This document shows positions 1-8,167 of a DNA stretch of 64,000 nt, piece by piece; the first letter of the stretch is position 1; the number at the start of each line of letters is the position of its first letter. Position numbers and translations under genes: made by a program. Origin of the DNA: Methylomonas sp. ZR1 (GTDB lineage: Bacteria; Pseudomonadota; Gammaproteobacteria; Methylococcales; Methylomonadaceae). Below the pieces are notes generated by a model. That model saw only the letters and a list, made by a program, of their open reading frames with translations. It was not told where the DNA came from and did no database searches. The stretch covers positions 3,844,001 through 3,908,000 of the forward strand of contig NZ_RCST01000001.1 in assembly GCF_013141865.1 (NCBI RefSeq). The letters run 5' to 3'.

Positions 1-370
1 TGCGCATCAGCGGTAATAGCAGATTGGTCAATTCGTGGGTGCCGAACAGATTGGTTTCGAATTGGTGGCGCAGCACATCCCTGCTCAAATCTTCTACGGC
101 GCCGGGCTGGCCGAAGGCGCCGTTATTGAACAATGCATCGATCTTGCCGTCGGTCAGCGCGATTAATTCGTTGACCGCGCGTTGAATGCTCCGCGAATCC
201 GCCAAATCAAGTTGCAGACATTCGAAGCCTTCACCGCGCAAACGCTCTACATCCTCAGGCTTACGCGCGGAGCAAATTACCCGATGACCGCGCTGCTGCA
301 AAAACAGCGCAGTGTGATAACCGATGCCGGAAGAGCAGCCGGTGATAAACAGCGTTTTGCCGACAATCAT
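1..370 (-). CDS. Short-chain dehydrogenase/reductase, C-terminus outside window
   Basis: About 123 N-terminal residues are visible and the 3' end lies beyond the left edge. The protein starts MIVGKTLFITGCSSGIG, which contains the TGxxxGIG dinucleotide-binding motif of classical SDR enzymes. Further on, an NNGAFGQPG stretch replaces the usual NNAG motif, and a QFETNLFG segment matches the family helix alpha-4/beta-5 region. The active-site YxxxK lies off the window. SDRs are cytosolic NAD(P)H-dependent oxidoreductases and the substrate cannot be told from this part. The start ATG overlaps the stop of the upstream DUF4124 gene (ATGA, 4 bases), so the two are probably translationally coupled. 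Confidence 0.9.
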   Translation of the reverse strand, partial: MIVGKTLFITGCSSGIGYHTALFLQQRGHRVICSARKPEDVERLRGEGFECLQLDLADSRSIQRAVNELIALTDGKIDALFNNGAFGQPGAVEDLSRDVLRHQFETNLFGTHELTNLLLPLMR

Positions 371-957
371 GGTTGAACGAGATCAGCCTCGTTGAACAAA
401 AAGGTTTTGCCGCTGCTGCAATTAATCAGAAAATTTAGCTGGTCCGGTTTGCTCTTCCCAGTGAGCTCATCGGTTTCAATTCGCTGACACTCGCCGCTGG
501 CTAAGGCTTTTTGTGCGGCCAGCCTGCGGAATTTTTCAACATCCGGCAGGCGCGTTTCGAAGGGTTTGACTTGCGCGGGTAGTTTTTCCGGATCGTAAGG
601 TGGAATGGCGAATGCGGAAAATTGCATGGGGTTTTGCTTGATCAGAGTCTGTGTCATTTCACTCTGAACTCGGGCATCTTGTTTATTTTTGGCGATGGCG
701 TCGAGTTTGGCCTGGTGCTCGGCTTGTTCCTGCGCAGACTGCTGTTTTTTCAATTCGGCTTCTGCGGCTTGCTGCCTTTCCAGCGCATTTAAATCAACAC
801 TGCTGCCGGTTTTGGTATTCATTTGCACCGCTTTGTGCTCCACCGTGCAGGGTGACGATTGATAATTGGTGTGGCCGCTGACATCAGTGCATTTAAATAC
901 CCCAGCCCAACTATCCGCGGACAGGCACAGGGCAAAAACGAAGAACAGATTTTTCAT
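367..957 (-). CDS. DUF4124-domain secreted protein
   Basis: The 196-residue protein begins MKNLFFVFALCLSADSWA, a Sec signal peptide, followed by a GVFKCTDVSGHTNYQSSPC segment typical of the N-terminal DUF4124 domain. The two Cys of this domain probably form a disulfide in the periplasm. A Gln/Ala/Lys-rich helical stretch at about residues 60-110 looks like a coiled coil. A C-terminal region with two more Cys follows. I chose the ATG at 957 rather than one ten codons upstream because an AGGA motif sits 8 bases before it and the signal peptide then starts cleanly. The gene ends by overlapping the SDR gene by 4 bases. The function of DUF4124 proteins is unknown. Confidence 0.8.
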   Translation of the reverse strand: MKNLFFVFALCLSADSWAGVFKCTDVSGHTNYQSSPCTVEHKAVQMNTKTGSSVDLNALERQQAAEAELKKQQSAQEQAEHQAKLDAIAKNKQDARVQSEMTQTLIKQNPMQFSAFAIPPYDPEKLPAQVKPFETRLPDVEKFRRLAAQKALASGECQRIETDELTGKSKPDQLNFLINCSSGKTFLFNEADLVQP

Positions 958-1478
958 TGGATTCCTGTTGATTAAACGCCGAAACAAAACTATTACTCAG
1001 CTCGCGATCAGTGTAAATAAATTTTTTCTATTGGCCAGCCCCAGCCTGGCATCGCGCAAAAAATTGGTGGTTTTTGCCGGCTATTAATTTCCGGAAGTGA
1101 GCTCGACGGCGAAGTGTATCAGTCTTTTCAGCAATATCCAGCCGCTTAAAACGCAGAGGCCGCCATGTTCGCCGCGAAAGCACTTGAGCGAAATACCAGC
1201 TGCTTTTTCCCGAAATCCTTGGGCGATAAAGCCCCTTATCTCAAACTGAACACGCTGACGGTTAAAGGCATACAGCGCCGCGAGCTTATCCGGCATTTAC
1301 AAAACCGTGTAGCTGGGTGCTAGCCACGCACCTCTTCTCATGGTGATCGACCAGCCATTTTGCCGCACATCTAAAGCTCTCGGCTGCCTCCATCACGACT
1401 CATGAAACACCGCCATGACAGTCGTATTCATCAAGCCGGCAAGTTATACTGCCCGCCAATTTTCGACCTAAGAGCGCT
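958..1478. other. Intergenic region upstream of thyA, no supported gene
   Basis: I find no gene with family resemblance here. A 70-codon minus-strand open frame at 1084-1296 has no ribosome binding site and no recognisable domain. A TATACT hexamer at 1445-1450 is placed well for a thyA -10 box, about 28 bases before the start codon, but no good -35 partner is visible. Confidence 0.5.
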
Positions 1479-2312
1479 ATGCAACCCTACCTGGATCTTC
1501 TCGCCGACATCATGAATAACGGCATCGACAAAAGCGACCGCACCGGCACCGGTACTCGGTCAGTGTTCGGTCGGCAGATGCGTTACAACTTGGCTGACGG
1601 CTTTCCGTTGCTGACGACCAAGAAGCTACATTTCAAATCCATTGCGTATGAATTGTTGTGGTTTTTACGCGGCGATACCAATATCCAATATTTGAACGAT
1701 CACGGTGTAACGATTTGGGATGAGTGGGCCACGCCAGACGGCGAGCTGGGGCCTGTATATGGTGCGCAATGGCGTAACTGGCTGGGGCCGAATGGCGAGA
1801 GCTACGATCAGATGCAGATTTTGTTGGACGGTTTAAAAAACAAACCGGATTCGCGCCGACACATCGTCAGCGGCTGGAATGTGGCATTTTTGCCGGATGA
1901 AACCGTTGGTCCGCGCGAGAATGCCGCAGCCGGGCGAATGGCCCTGCCACCGTGCCATGTGTTGTATCAATTCTATGTCGCTAACGGCAAATTGTCCTGC
2001 ATGATGACGCAGCGCAGTGCCGATTGCTTTTTAGGGGTGCCTTACAATCAAGCCAGTGTGGCCTTGTTAACGCATATGCTGGCACAGCAATGCGACTTAG
2101 AAGTCGGTGAGTTAATCATGTCGTTCGGTGACGTGCATATCTATCGCAACCATTTTGAGCAAGTTGCATTGCAACTTAGCCGGCAACCCTTGACACCGCC
2201 GCGGCTGCAATTAAAACGCCGGCCGGAATCGCTATTTTCCTATGAATTTGCCGACTTTGAACTGCTGGATTATCAGGCACATCGACATATCGCCGGTGCG
2301 GTTTCAGTTTAG
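1479..2312 (+). CDS. thyA: Thymidylate synthase
   Basis: Thymidylate synthase (ThyA) methylates dUMP to dTMP using 5,10-methylenetetrahydrofolate in the cytosol. The 277-residue protein has the [12 protein letters not shown]-terminal motif, the RRHIVSGWN segment, the catalytic Cys159 in [12 protein letters not shown], and the SxDxFLGVPYN-type segment ([14 protein letters not shown]). It also has the [10 protein letters not shown] dUMP-binding motif. It is about 13 residues longer than the 264-residue E. coli enzyme because of an insertion (roughly residues 138-151) just before the catalytic loop. The gene stands alone and is followed by a strong hairpin. Confidence 0.97.
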   Translation: MQPYLDLLADIMNNGIDKSDRTGTGTRSVFGRQMRYNLADGFPLLTTKKLHFKSIAYELLWFLRGDTNIQYLNDHGVTIWDEWATPDGELGPVYGAQWRNWLGPNGESYDQMQILLDGLKNKPDSRRHIVSGWNVAFLPDETVGPRENAAAGRMALPPCHVLYQFYVANGKLSCMMTQRSADCFLGVPYNQASVALLTHMLAQQCDLEVGELIMSFGDVHIYRNHFEQVALQLSRQPLTPPRLQLKRRPESLFSYEFADFELLDYQAHRHIAGAVSV

Positions 2313-2317
2313 GTGAG

Positions 2318-2354
2318 TAGATAGAGACGCTGAATTTGCGTCTCTATCTATTTG
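2318..2354. terminator. Strong hairpin after thyA
   Basis: A perfect 13-bp stem (tagatagagacgc at 2318-2330 pairing with 2338-2350) encloses a 7-base loop and is followed by TTT. It lies between the 3' ends of the convergent thyA and smbP genes and could terminate transcription from both sides. Confidence 0.7.
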
Positions 2355-2389
2355 ATCGCAAATGGATCTATTGATTAGCGGTTAAGAAT

Positions 2390-2725
2390 CTACTTGTTGC
2401 CCGCCTTGATATGGTCAACGGCTTCTTCGGCGGCTTTTGTAGCGACATCGGCATGGCCCATTTTGCCGTGTTCAATTGCGCTTTCCAGGGATTTTACCCC
2501 GGCATCGAGATGCGTTTTAGATTCGCCCTTGGCGACTTCAGCACCTTTCTTGGCATGGGTTAAGGCCGCTTCGGCATGTTCCACCAAAATCGGGCTATGG
2601 CCGGCTTTGCCGTGGGTGACAGCCTGTTCGACATGCTTCAAGGCTTCGGTAGCATGTTCTTCGGCGAATACACCGGCACTCGCGAGCAGTAATGCACTAA
2701 TGGTAATGGCAGTAAATGTTTTCAT
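2390..2725 (-). CDS. smbP: Small periplasmic metal-binding protein, SmbP family
   Basis: The 111-residue protein has a signal peptide (MKTFTAITISALLLASAGVFA) and a mature part made almost entirely of amphipathic helix. His recurs in a near-heptad pattern: EHATEALKHVEQAVTHGKAGH, then further copies such as EHAEAALTHAKKGAE and SAIEHGKMGHADVATK. This matches SmbP, first described in Nitrosomonas europaea, which binds several copper or other divalent metal ions with its His residues. I set the start at 2725 because GGGGGAA lies just before it and the signal peptide starts there. The role is probably periplasmic metal buffering. This would fit the bufferin-type locus 1 kb away, although the two are not in one operon. 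Confidence 0.85.
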   Translation of the reverse strand: MKTFTAITISALLLASAGVFAEEHATEALKHVEQAVTHGKAGHSPILVEHAEAALTHAKKGAEVAKGESKTHLDAGVKSLESAIEHGKMGHADVATKAAEEAVDHIKAGNK

Positions 2726-2809
2726 AATTCCCCCGAATTGAATTGTTGTGGTTTTCCGCACCCATTCTGAGTGCTAGCTAGTGACTTGATGCGCGCGAGT
2801 TTGGTTCCA

Positions 2810-2867
2810 AACTAAATGCGACAATTTAGTTGACTCGTTACTTAGTTCCTTTAGTGAACAAGTAACG
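2810..2867. promoter_or_regulatory. Two adjacent inverted repeats between smbP and nth
   Basis: AACTAAAT (2810-2817) pairs with ATTTAGTT (2824-2831). Directly beside it, CGTTACTT (2836-2843) pairs with AAGTAACG (2860-2867), with an inner GTTC/GAAC. Both lie in the region between the divergent smbP and nth starts. They could be operator half-sites or a leader structure, and the regulator is unknown. Confidence 0.35.
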
Positions 2868-2936
2868 ACGCCACCAATATTTGCCTTGCAAGCCGGGAGA
2901 ATCCTGGAAAGCTTGGCTTTGCATCCCTTTTTGAGC

Positions 2937-3572
2937 ATGAATAACGAAAAACGCCTACAGATATTCCAGCGCTTGGCCGAAGCCACGCCGAATCCGACCA
3001 CCGAACTGAATTTCACTACCCCGTTCGAATTACTGGTGGCGGTGGTGTTGTCCGCGCAAGCGACCGATAAGGGCGTCAACAAGGCGACTGCCAAGTTGTT
3101 TCCCGTGGCGAATACACCGCAGGCGATCCTGGCTTTGGGTGAAGACGGTTTGAAGGAGCACATCAAAACCATCGGCTTATTCAACAGCAAGGCGGCAAAT
3201 GTCATAAAACTTTGTCAGACTCTACTGGAACAGCATGGAGGAGAAGTGCCGCGTCAGCGGGAAGCACTAGAGGCGCTGGCCGGAGTGGGCCGCAAAACGG
3301 CGAATGTGATTTTAAACACCGCATTTGGGGAGCCGACCATCGCCGTAGATACGCATATTTTCCGGGTCGCCAATCGCATCGGCCTGGCGCCGGGCAAAAA
3401 TGTCCTGGAAGTGGAGCGGAAGCTGGATAAAACCGTGCCCAAGCAGTACAAGAAAGACGCGCACCATCTGCTGATTCTACACGGCCGATATATTTGTGTG
3501 GCCAGGAAGCCGCGTTGCGGCGCTTGCTGCATCGCCGATGTCTGTGAATTTAAGGCAAAGAATTTAGACTGA
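2937..3572 (+). CDS. nth: Endonuclease III
   Basis: Nth is a base-excision-repair DNA glycosylase/AP lyase that removes oxidised pyrimidines. The 211-residue length equals that of E. coli Nth. The helix-hairpin-helix GVGRKTANV places the catalytic Lys at 120, and AVDTH gives the catalytic Asp138, so the numbering matches E. coli. The C-terminal 4Fe-4S cluster motif C-x6-C-x2-C-x5-C is intact (CVARKPRCGACCIADVC). I moved the start 17 codons inward to MNNEKRLQIF, where the family begins. The ribosome binding site there is weak. Confidence 0.95.
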   Translation: MNNEKRLQIFQRLAEATPNPTTELNFTTPFELLVAVVLSAQATDKGVNKATAKLFPVANTPQAILALGEDGLKEHIKTIGLFNSKAANVIKLCQTLLEQHGGEVPRQREALEALAGVGRKTANVILNTAFGEPTIAVDTHIFRVANRIGLAPGKNVLEVERKLDKTVPKQYKKDAHHLLILHGRYICVARKPRCGACCIADVCEFKAKNLD

Positions 3573-3679
3573 ATATGCAATAATCGGAGTAGAGTCATAA
3601 ATATTTCGCGTCAGTCGTAAGCCCCGGCAGTTGCATGCTGGAGCAACATAATTAAAAAATCACACGAGAGGATAATCGC

Positions 3680-4261
3680 ATGAAAAAATTTAATAAATCT
3701 CCGCTGGCCGCTGCGATGGGCGGTGCGCTTTTGTCCGGCATGGCTGTCAACGCGCAGGCCGATGCCAACCCATTCGCCGTTTCCGAGTTGTCTAGCGGCT
3801 ATATGCAAGTTGCGACGTCGCATGCAGAGCATTCAAACGGCAAAATCAGTCAGGGCGCGTGTGGCTCTAATGCAATGGACGGCAATGGCATCAAAAAAAG
3901 TGAGACCAAAAAAGCTGAAGCGAAAAAAACCGAAGGCTCATGCGGCGAAGGCATGTGCGGCGGCATGATGAGCGGCGGCAAAATGAAAAAAGGCATGGAA
4001 AGCGCTTGCGGCGCGATGATGAAGGGTAAAGAAGGCGCTTGCGGCATGGGCATGATGACCGGCGGCGGCATGATGAGTATGGGCAGCATGGGCGGCATGG
4101 ATCACGGCGCCGACAAGCCTAAGAAAGCCGAAGAAGGCAGTTGCGGTGCCATGATGGGGGGTGACAAAAAAGCCGGCGAACATAGCTGCGGCGCCATGAT
4201 GAAAAACGAAGAAGGTAGTTGCGGGAGCAAAATGGATGCAGACAAAGCAGCCAGCCATTAA
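3680..4261 (+). CDS. Bufferin/HvfA-type Cys- and Met-rich precursor peptide
   Basis: The 193-residue protein has a signal peptide (cleavage likely after A27 or A29) and then NPFAVSELSSGYMQVA, a segment I recognise from HvfA/EGKCG-type peptides. The low-complexity body holds eight Cys (61, 88, 93, 110, 121, 155, 170, 181), every one followed by Gly. They mostly sit in E-G-x-C-G motifs, between Met-rich GGMM-type runs. In related systems (HvfABC, BufABC) DUF692-DUF2063 enzymes convert such Cys to thiooxazole-type groups that bind copper in the periplasm. The same maturation pair follows here. A GAGAGGA site lies 9 bases before the start. Copper as the ligand is inferred from the family. The eight-Cys count and Met richness are seen directly. 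Confidence 0.85.
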   Translation: MKKFNKSPLAAAMGGALLSGMAVNAQADANPFAVSELSSGYMQVATSHAEHSNGKISQGACGSNAMDGNGIKKSETKKAEAKKTEGSCGEGMCGGMMSGGKMKKGMESACGAMMKGKEGACGMGMMTGGGMMSMGSMGGMDHGADKPKKAEEGSCGAMMGGDKKAGEHSCGAMMKNEEGSCGSKMDADKAASH

Positions 4262-4290
4262 TTTCGACTCATCGCCAATAGACCGACACT

Positions 4291-4881
4291 ATGGATTTTA
4301 ATGATTTACAGCAGCTGGTTATCGATTACGGCTATTTAGCTTTGTTTATCGGTACGTATCTGGAAGGCGAAACCATTCTGGTCATCGCCGGCTTTTTAGC
4401 GCACGGCGGCTATTTGCAATTGGAATGGGTGATGCTGACGGCGTTTTTGGGTACCTTTGCCGGCGACCAGACCTTTTTCTATCTGGGCCGTTGGAAAGGC
4501 ATCGCCTTTCTGGAGAAACGTCCGCTTTGGCATAGCAAAACCGACAAGGTTTTCGATTTGCTGCACAAACATCAGATCCCGGTAATTTTGGGATTTCGCT
4601 TTCTCTACGGCGTACGTAACGTCACGCCGTTTGTGATCGGGGCCAGCAAGATTCATCCCTTGAAGTTTTTCTTGCTGAATTTTCTCGGCGCCGGCATTTG
4701 GGCAATAGCGGTCGGTTATCTGGGCTACACCTTCGGCCAATTTGCCGAGTCCATCATGGGTCAGGTCAAAAAATACGAAATGTATATCCTGGGCGTATTG
4801 GTGGCGATTGGTTTAGCCTTCTTCTGGCGTTCTACCCACAAACCGGAAACACCGGACGCACCGGACGCACCGGAAGAGTAA
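4291..4881 (+). CDS. DedA-family membrane protein inside the bufferin-type operon
   Basis: This 196-residue integral membrane protein belongs to the DedA/SNARE-associated family. Visible motifs are the acidic re-entrant segment EGETILVIAGFLAHGG, GTFAGDQTFFYLGRWKG, and the FRFLYGVRNVTPFVIGAS segment with its conserved Arg residues. Hydrophobic spans follow near residues 130-150 and 163-180. DedA proteins are proton-dependent transporters or flippases, with undecaprenyl-phosphate or metal-linked roles reported for some. The tail ends in a TPDAPDAPEE repeat. It lies 29 bases after the precursor gene and 3 bases before the DUF692 gene, so it is very probably cotranscribed. Related loci more often carry a DoxX-type membrane protein. 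Confidence 0.88.
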   Translation: MDFNDLQQLVIDYGYLALFIGTYLEGETILVIAGFLAHGGYLQLEWVMLTAFLGTFAGDQTFFYLGRWKGIAFLEKRPLWHSKTDKVFDLLHKHQIPVILGFRFLYGVRNVTPFVIGASKIHPLKFFLLNFLGAGIWAIAVGYLGYTFGQFAESIMGQVKKYEMYILGVLVAIGLAFFWRSTHKPETPDAPDAPEE

Positions 4882-4884
4882 GTC

Positions 4885-5736
4885 ATGGATAGCGTTCGCA
4901 ATCTCGTTCACGGTGCCGGCTTAGGCTTGCGGCGCTCGTTTTTGAGCGAGATTGTCGAGTCGCCGCTGGCCCATGTGGGTTTTTACGAAGTGGCGCCGGA
5001 AAACTGGATGACCATCGGTGGCAAGTTCGGCAAACAGTTTCGCGCCATGACCGAGCGTTTTGATTTTGTCTGTCATGGCCTGTCGCTGTCGATAGGTAGC
5101 AGCGATCCGCTGGATGAGCAATTCGTGCAAGATTTGAAAGTGTTCATGCGCGAGCACGGGATCAAATTCTACAGCGAACACCTTAGCTATTGCAGCCATG
5201 GCGGGCATTTATACGACTTGATGCCGATGCCGTTCACCGAAGATGCTGTCAAGCACGTTGCCGCGCGTATTCGCAGGGTGCAGGACATTCTGGAACAGCG
5301 CATAGCCATCGAAAACATTTCTTATTACGCCGCGCCGGGCCAGGAAATGGCCGAGATCGATTTTTTCAACGCGGTAGTTACCGAAGCCGACTGCGATGTG
5401 CTGATCGACATCAACAATATCTACGTTAACAGTGTCAATCATAGTTACGATGCCGAGACCTTTCTGCGGGCCATGCCTGCCGAACGCATCGCATACGCGC
5501 ACATCGCTGGCCATTATATGGAAGCAGAGGATTTTCTGGTCGATACCCACGGCGCGCCGGTGATCGATCCGGTCTGGACTTTGTTGGGCAAGGCTTACGA
5601 GCTGTTCGGCGTGTTCCCTACCCTGCTGGAGCGGGATTTCAACATTCCCTCCTTGCTTGAGTTAAGCAAGGAAGTCGATACCATTCAAGCCATTCAGCAG
5701 CATTATGCGGCTGGCGGGCAAAAACAGGTAGCCTAA
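4885..5736 (+). CDS. DUF692 iron enzyme (HvfB/BufB/MbnB-like)
   Basis: The 283-residue TIM-barrel protein belongs to DUF692, the multinuclear iron oxygenase family that includes MbnB. It begins with the characteristic GAGLGLRRSFL. Likely metal ligands are H64 (FVCHGLSLSIG), E98-H99 (YSEHLSY), E143-N144 (IAIENISYY), D175/N177/N178 (LIDINNIYVN), H206/H210 (AHIAGH), D220/H222 (VDTHG) and E249 (LLERD). The family acts with a DUF2063 partner to modify Cys of a co-encoded precursor. Here the precursor lies upstream and the partner overlaps the stop codon. GGAAGAG at the end of the DedA gene serves as its ribosome binding site. Confidence 0.93.
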   Translation: MDSVRNLVHGAGLGLRRSFLSEIVESPLAHVGFYEVAPENWMTIGGKFGKQFRAMTERFDFVCHGLSLSIGSSDPLDEQFVQDLKVFMREHGIKFYSEHLSYCSHGGHLYDLMPMPFTEDAVKHVAARIRRVQDILEQRIAIENISYYAAPGQEMAEIDFFNAVVTEADCDVLIDINNIYVNSVNHSYDAETFLRAMPAERIAYAHIAGHYMEAEDFLVDTHGAPVIDPVWTLLGKAYELFGVFPTLLERDFNIPSLLELSKEVDTIQAIQQHYAAGGQKQVA

Positions 5737-6494
5737 TGGCTGCCGATTTTCAGGCTACCCAAGGCCAGTTTGCCGCGTATATTCGCGATCCGCAAAACAA
5801 TCCGCCGCCGGCGGATGTCGAGCCGCGGCGTATGGCCATGTATCGGGAATTGTTTTTCAACAATATCGACAGTTTTATTGCCAGTAATTTTCCGGTATTG
5901 CGAGCCATCCTGAATGATGCGCAATGGCAGGAAATCACTCAGGATTTTTTTACCCGGCATCGCTGCGATACCCCCTATTTCTCGGAAATTGCCGAAGAGT
6001 TTTTAGCGTATTTACAAAACGAACGAAATAATCCGGACGATTATCCGTTTCTGTTGGAATTGGCACATTACGAATGGGTGGAAATGGCTTTGTCGATTGC
6101 CAAGGACACACCAATATTGGGTGACAGCGATTTTCTGGATAAGTTGTTGCCGCGCAGCATCGCGTTATCGCCCTTGGCCTGGCCGTTGCTTTACCGTTAT
6201 CCGGTACAGGCAATAGGCCCCGGCTTTTTGCCGCTAGAGCCGCCGGAGCAAACCACTTGCTTGATCGTTTACCGCGACAATCTCGACTGCGTGCATTTTC
6301 TGAAAACCACCGGTTTGACCATACGCTTGCTGCAAATTTTGCAGGATGAAGGGCCGATGACCGGCGAACAGTGCTTGCAAGCGGTTGCCACGGAATTCCC
6401 GCAACTGGATAGCCAAGCCTTAATGGCCGCCGGCCCGCCGATGCTGCGGGAGCTGGCTGAGAAAGGGATTCTTATTCCGGCTGTTGCCGCTTAA
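5736..6494 (+). CDS. DUF2063 partner protein (HvfC/BufC-like)
   Basis: The 252-residue protein has the N-terminal DUF2063 signature: FQATQGQFAAYIRDP, then YRELFFNNIDSFIASNFPVL, a FFTRHRCDTPYFSEIAEEFL region and LLELAHYEWVEMAL. Proteins of this type bind the DUF692 enzyme and present the precursor leader. The start overlaps the DUF692 stop by one base (TAATG), which indicates translational coupling. The 3' end overlaps the convergent ASCH gene by 23 bases. A specific role in copper peptide maturation is inferred from the pairing. Confidence 0.92.
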   Translation: MAADFQATQGQFAAYIRDPQNNPPPADVEPRRMAMYRELFFNNIDSFIASNFPVLRAILNDAQWQEITQDFFTRHRCDTPYFSEIAEEFLAYLQNERNNPDDYPFLLELAHYEWVEMALSIAKDTPILGDSDFLDKLLPRSIALSPLAWPLLYRYPVQAIGPGFLPLEPPEQTTCLIVYRDNLDCVHFLKTTGLTIRLLQILQDEGPMTGEQCLQAVATEFPQLDSQALMAAGPPMLRELAEKGILIPAVAA

Positions 6495-6807
6495 AGCTAT
6501 GCACCCAGACTAGTCCGTCCTCGTTCCACTCCATGCCGCTGTGCATTTTCAATATTAAATCCTTATACATTGCCAGATTCGGATAACCCTCCGCCCGGGC
6601 GTCCGCGTCACTCATGTCGCCTATTCTTTGGCGTTCCACGCTAGTTACTTCAAATACAACCTCTTCCAGTACAAAAGTTTCGCCGGGATAGGCATATAAA
6701 CCGTCGCGGCGTTGCTGGGTTTTATCGCCGGCCAGCGTTGCCGCCACTAATTTGGGGTGTCGAACCAAACGGTCGATGCTGCAAGATTTTTCGGGATATT
6801 CAGTCAT
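6472..6807 (-). CDS. ASCH-domain protein
   Basis: This 111-residue single-domain protein resembles the ASCH (PUA-like, RNA/nucleotide-binding) family. Visible features are LVRHPKLVAATLAGDKTQQRR, a YAYPGETF turn, the IGDMSDADARAEGYPNLAMY segment and the closing GLVWVHSFKR strand. ASCH proteins bind RNA or hydrolyse modified nucleosides, and the specific role is not known here. The gene is convergent with the DUF2063 gene and the two overlap at their 3' ends. It is probably not functionally tied to that operon. Confidence 0.75.
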   Translation of the reverse strand: MTEYPEKSCSIDRLVRHPKLVAATLAGDKTQQRRDGLYAYPGETFVLEEVVFEVTSVERQRIGDMSDADARAEGYPNLAMYKDLILKMHSGMEWNEDGLVWVHSFKRQQPE

Positions 6808-7072
6808 GAAAGCGGATGTCCTTGTAGTACGGAATAAAACAGCTTGGCACTTTAAAAGCCTTAAACACGCATTGCAAGCGACTTCCGTTAGCAGTTTCGC
6901 AAATTAATCATCAGTTGTGGGACTAACCCTACAATTTGTCGGTAGCTTTCTAGATAAACCGAATTTTCCTGCCTATACTTTTTTCCACATTGAATTTCCA
7001 GGCCACTGAACCGAAATGATCGGCGGCAGAGGGCTGCGAAATCATAAAAAAAACCAGGGAGATTACGCCAAA

Positions 7073-8155
7073 ATGTCTATATTCCAATTTGCGGTAATGA
7101 TTTGCGTTGCATTGATGTCGGCAGGAATAGCCGCTTGGGTGACCAAAAAACGCTGTGTTGCCGCTACGCAAAATACCTTGACTGACAAGGCCCCCGCCTT
7201 ATCGGTAGCCGAAATAGAAAAATATATTTCCGGTCTGGATCGGTTTGCCGAGCAAGTCACGCCGGTATGGGCAGCACAAATCGATTCGACCCGGCAACAA
7301 ATCGAGCAGGCAATTACGTTGTTGACTCAACGCTTTGCCGGGATTACCAATAATCTGGAAGCGGCTTTAAGATCCTCCCATTCCACTCTCGGTGGCAACG
7401 GCGAAGAAGTATTCGTAAACAGCAACACCAATTTGCAAAAAGTGGTGAGCTCCATGGATGCGGCATTGCAGGAAAATTTGGCGGTTTTGCAGAAAATTCG
7501 CTCCTTGGCGGGCTTTATTGATGAATTGAAGCAGATGGCCAAGGAAGTGGCGCGGATTGCCGAACAAACCAATCTGATTGCCTTAAACGCCGCTATCGAA
7601 GCGGCTCGGGCCGGCGAAGCAGGCCGCGGTTTTGCCGTGGTGGCGGACGAGGTTAGAAAGCTATCCAACTTGTCCGGTGAAACCGGTAAGCAGATCGGCT
7701 CCAAAGTCGAGCAAGTTAGCTCTGCTATTCAAACCGCGTTGCTAGCGGTGGAAAAAAGCGCGCAAAACGAGGCCGAAGCGGTCTCCGCTTGTAACAGCAA
7801 TATTCAATCGGTAATGGATAACCTGCATGACGTGTTTACCAAATTGCAGGGCTATTCAAGCAACTTAAGCCATTCGGCGCAGGCCATAAAAGGTGAGATA
7901 GACGAATCCTTGGTGCATTTTCAATTTCAAGACCGGATCGGCCAAATTCTGCAACACGTCAAAGACAGCATTGCCGATTTCCCCAAACAGCTCAATCGCA
8001 GTCATGCCGGCGGTGTATTTGCGTTGCGGCCGATAGATGCGGACCACATTTTAAGCGGCTTGACCAGCACCTACACCATGGAATCCGAACACCACGCCCA
8101 TGGTCATGGCAATCGGGCCGTTGAACCTCAAACACAAGAGATTACTTTTTTCTAG
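7073..8155 (+). CDS. Methyl-accepting chemotaxis protein, single N-terminal membrane anchor
   Basis: The 360-residue protein has one hydrophobic segment ([20 protein letters not shown]) and no clear periplasmic domain. A helical region and a short MCP signalling hairpin follow, centred on [21 protein letters not shown] and [35 protein letters not shown] segment follows, and the tail is His-rich (SEHHAHGHG). I chose the ATG at 7073 because AGGGAG lies 12 bases upstream; an upstream in-frame ATG would add 19 charged residues before the anchor. It opens the chemosensory cluster, 12 bases before cheY. The His-rich tail could bind metal, which is a guess. Confidence 0.88.
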   Translation: MSIFQFAVMICVALMSAGIAAWVTKKRCVAATQNTLTDKAPALSVAEIEKYISGLDRFAEQVTPVWAAQIDSTRQQIEQAITLLTQRFAGITNNLEAALRSSHSTLGGNGEEVFVNSNTNLQKVVSSMDAALQENLAVLQKIRSLAGFIDELKQMAKEVARIAEQTNLIALNAAIEAARAGEAGRGFAVVADEVRKLSNLSGETGKQIGSKVEQVSSAIQTALLAVEKSAQNEAEAVSACNSNIQSVMDNLHDVFTKLQGYSSNLSHSAQAIKGEIDESLVHFQFQDRIGQILQHVKDSIADFPKQLNRSHAGGVFALRPIDADHILSGLTSTYTMESEHHAHGHGNRAVEPQTQEITFF

Positions 8156-8167
8156 GATATTAAGCAT

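Noticed and set aside
1084-1296. 70-codon minus-strand frame before thyA
   Set aside because: No ribosome binding site, no signal and no recognisable domain.
3938-4258. Ala/His-rich antisense frame
   Set aside because: It is a shadow of the low-complexity precursor gene; His and Ala runs come from reverse-reading Met/Gly codons.
6955-6978. Possible sigma-28 promoter (TAAA ... GCCTATAC) before the chemosensory cluster
   Set aside because: The spacer is only 12 bases instead of about 15 and the -10 part is imperfect.
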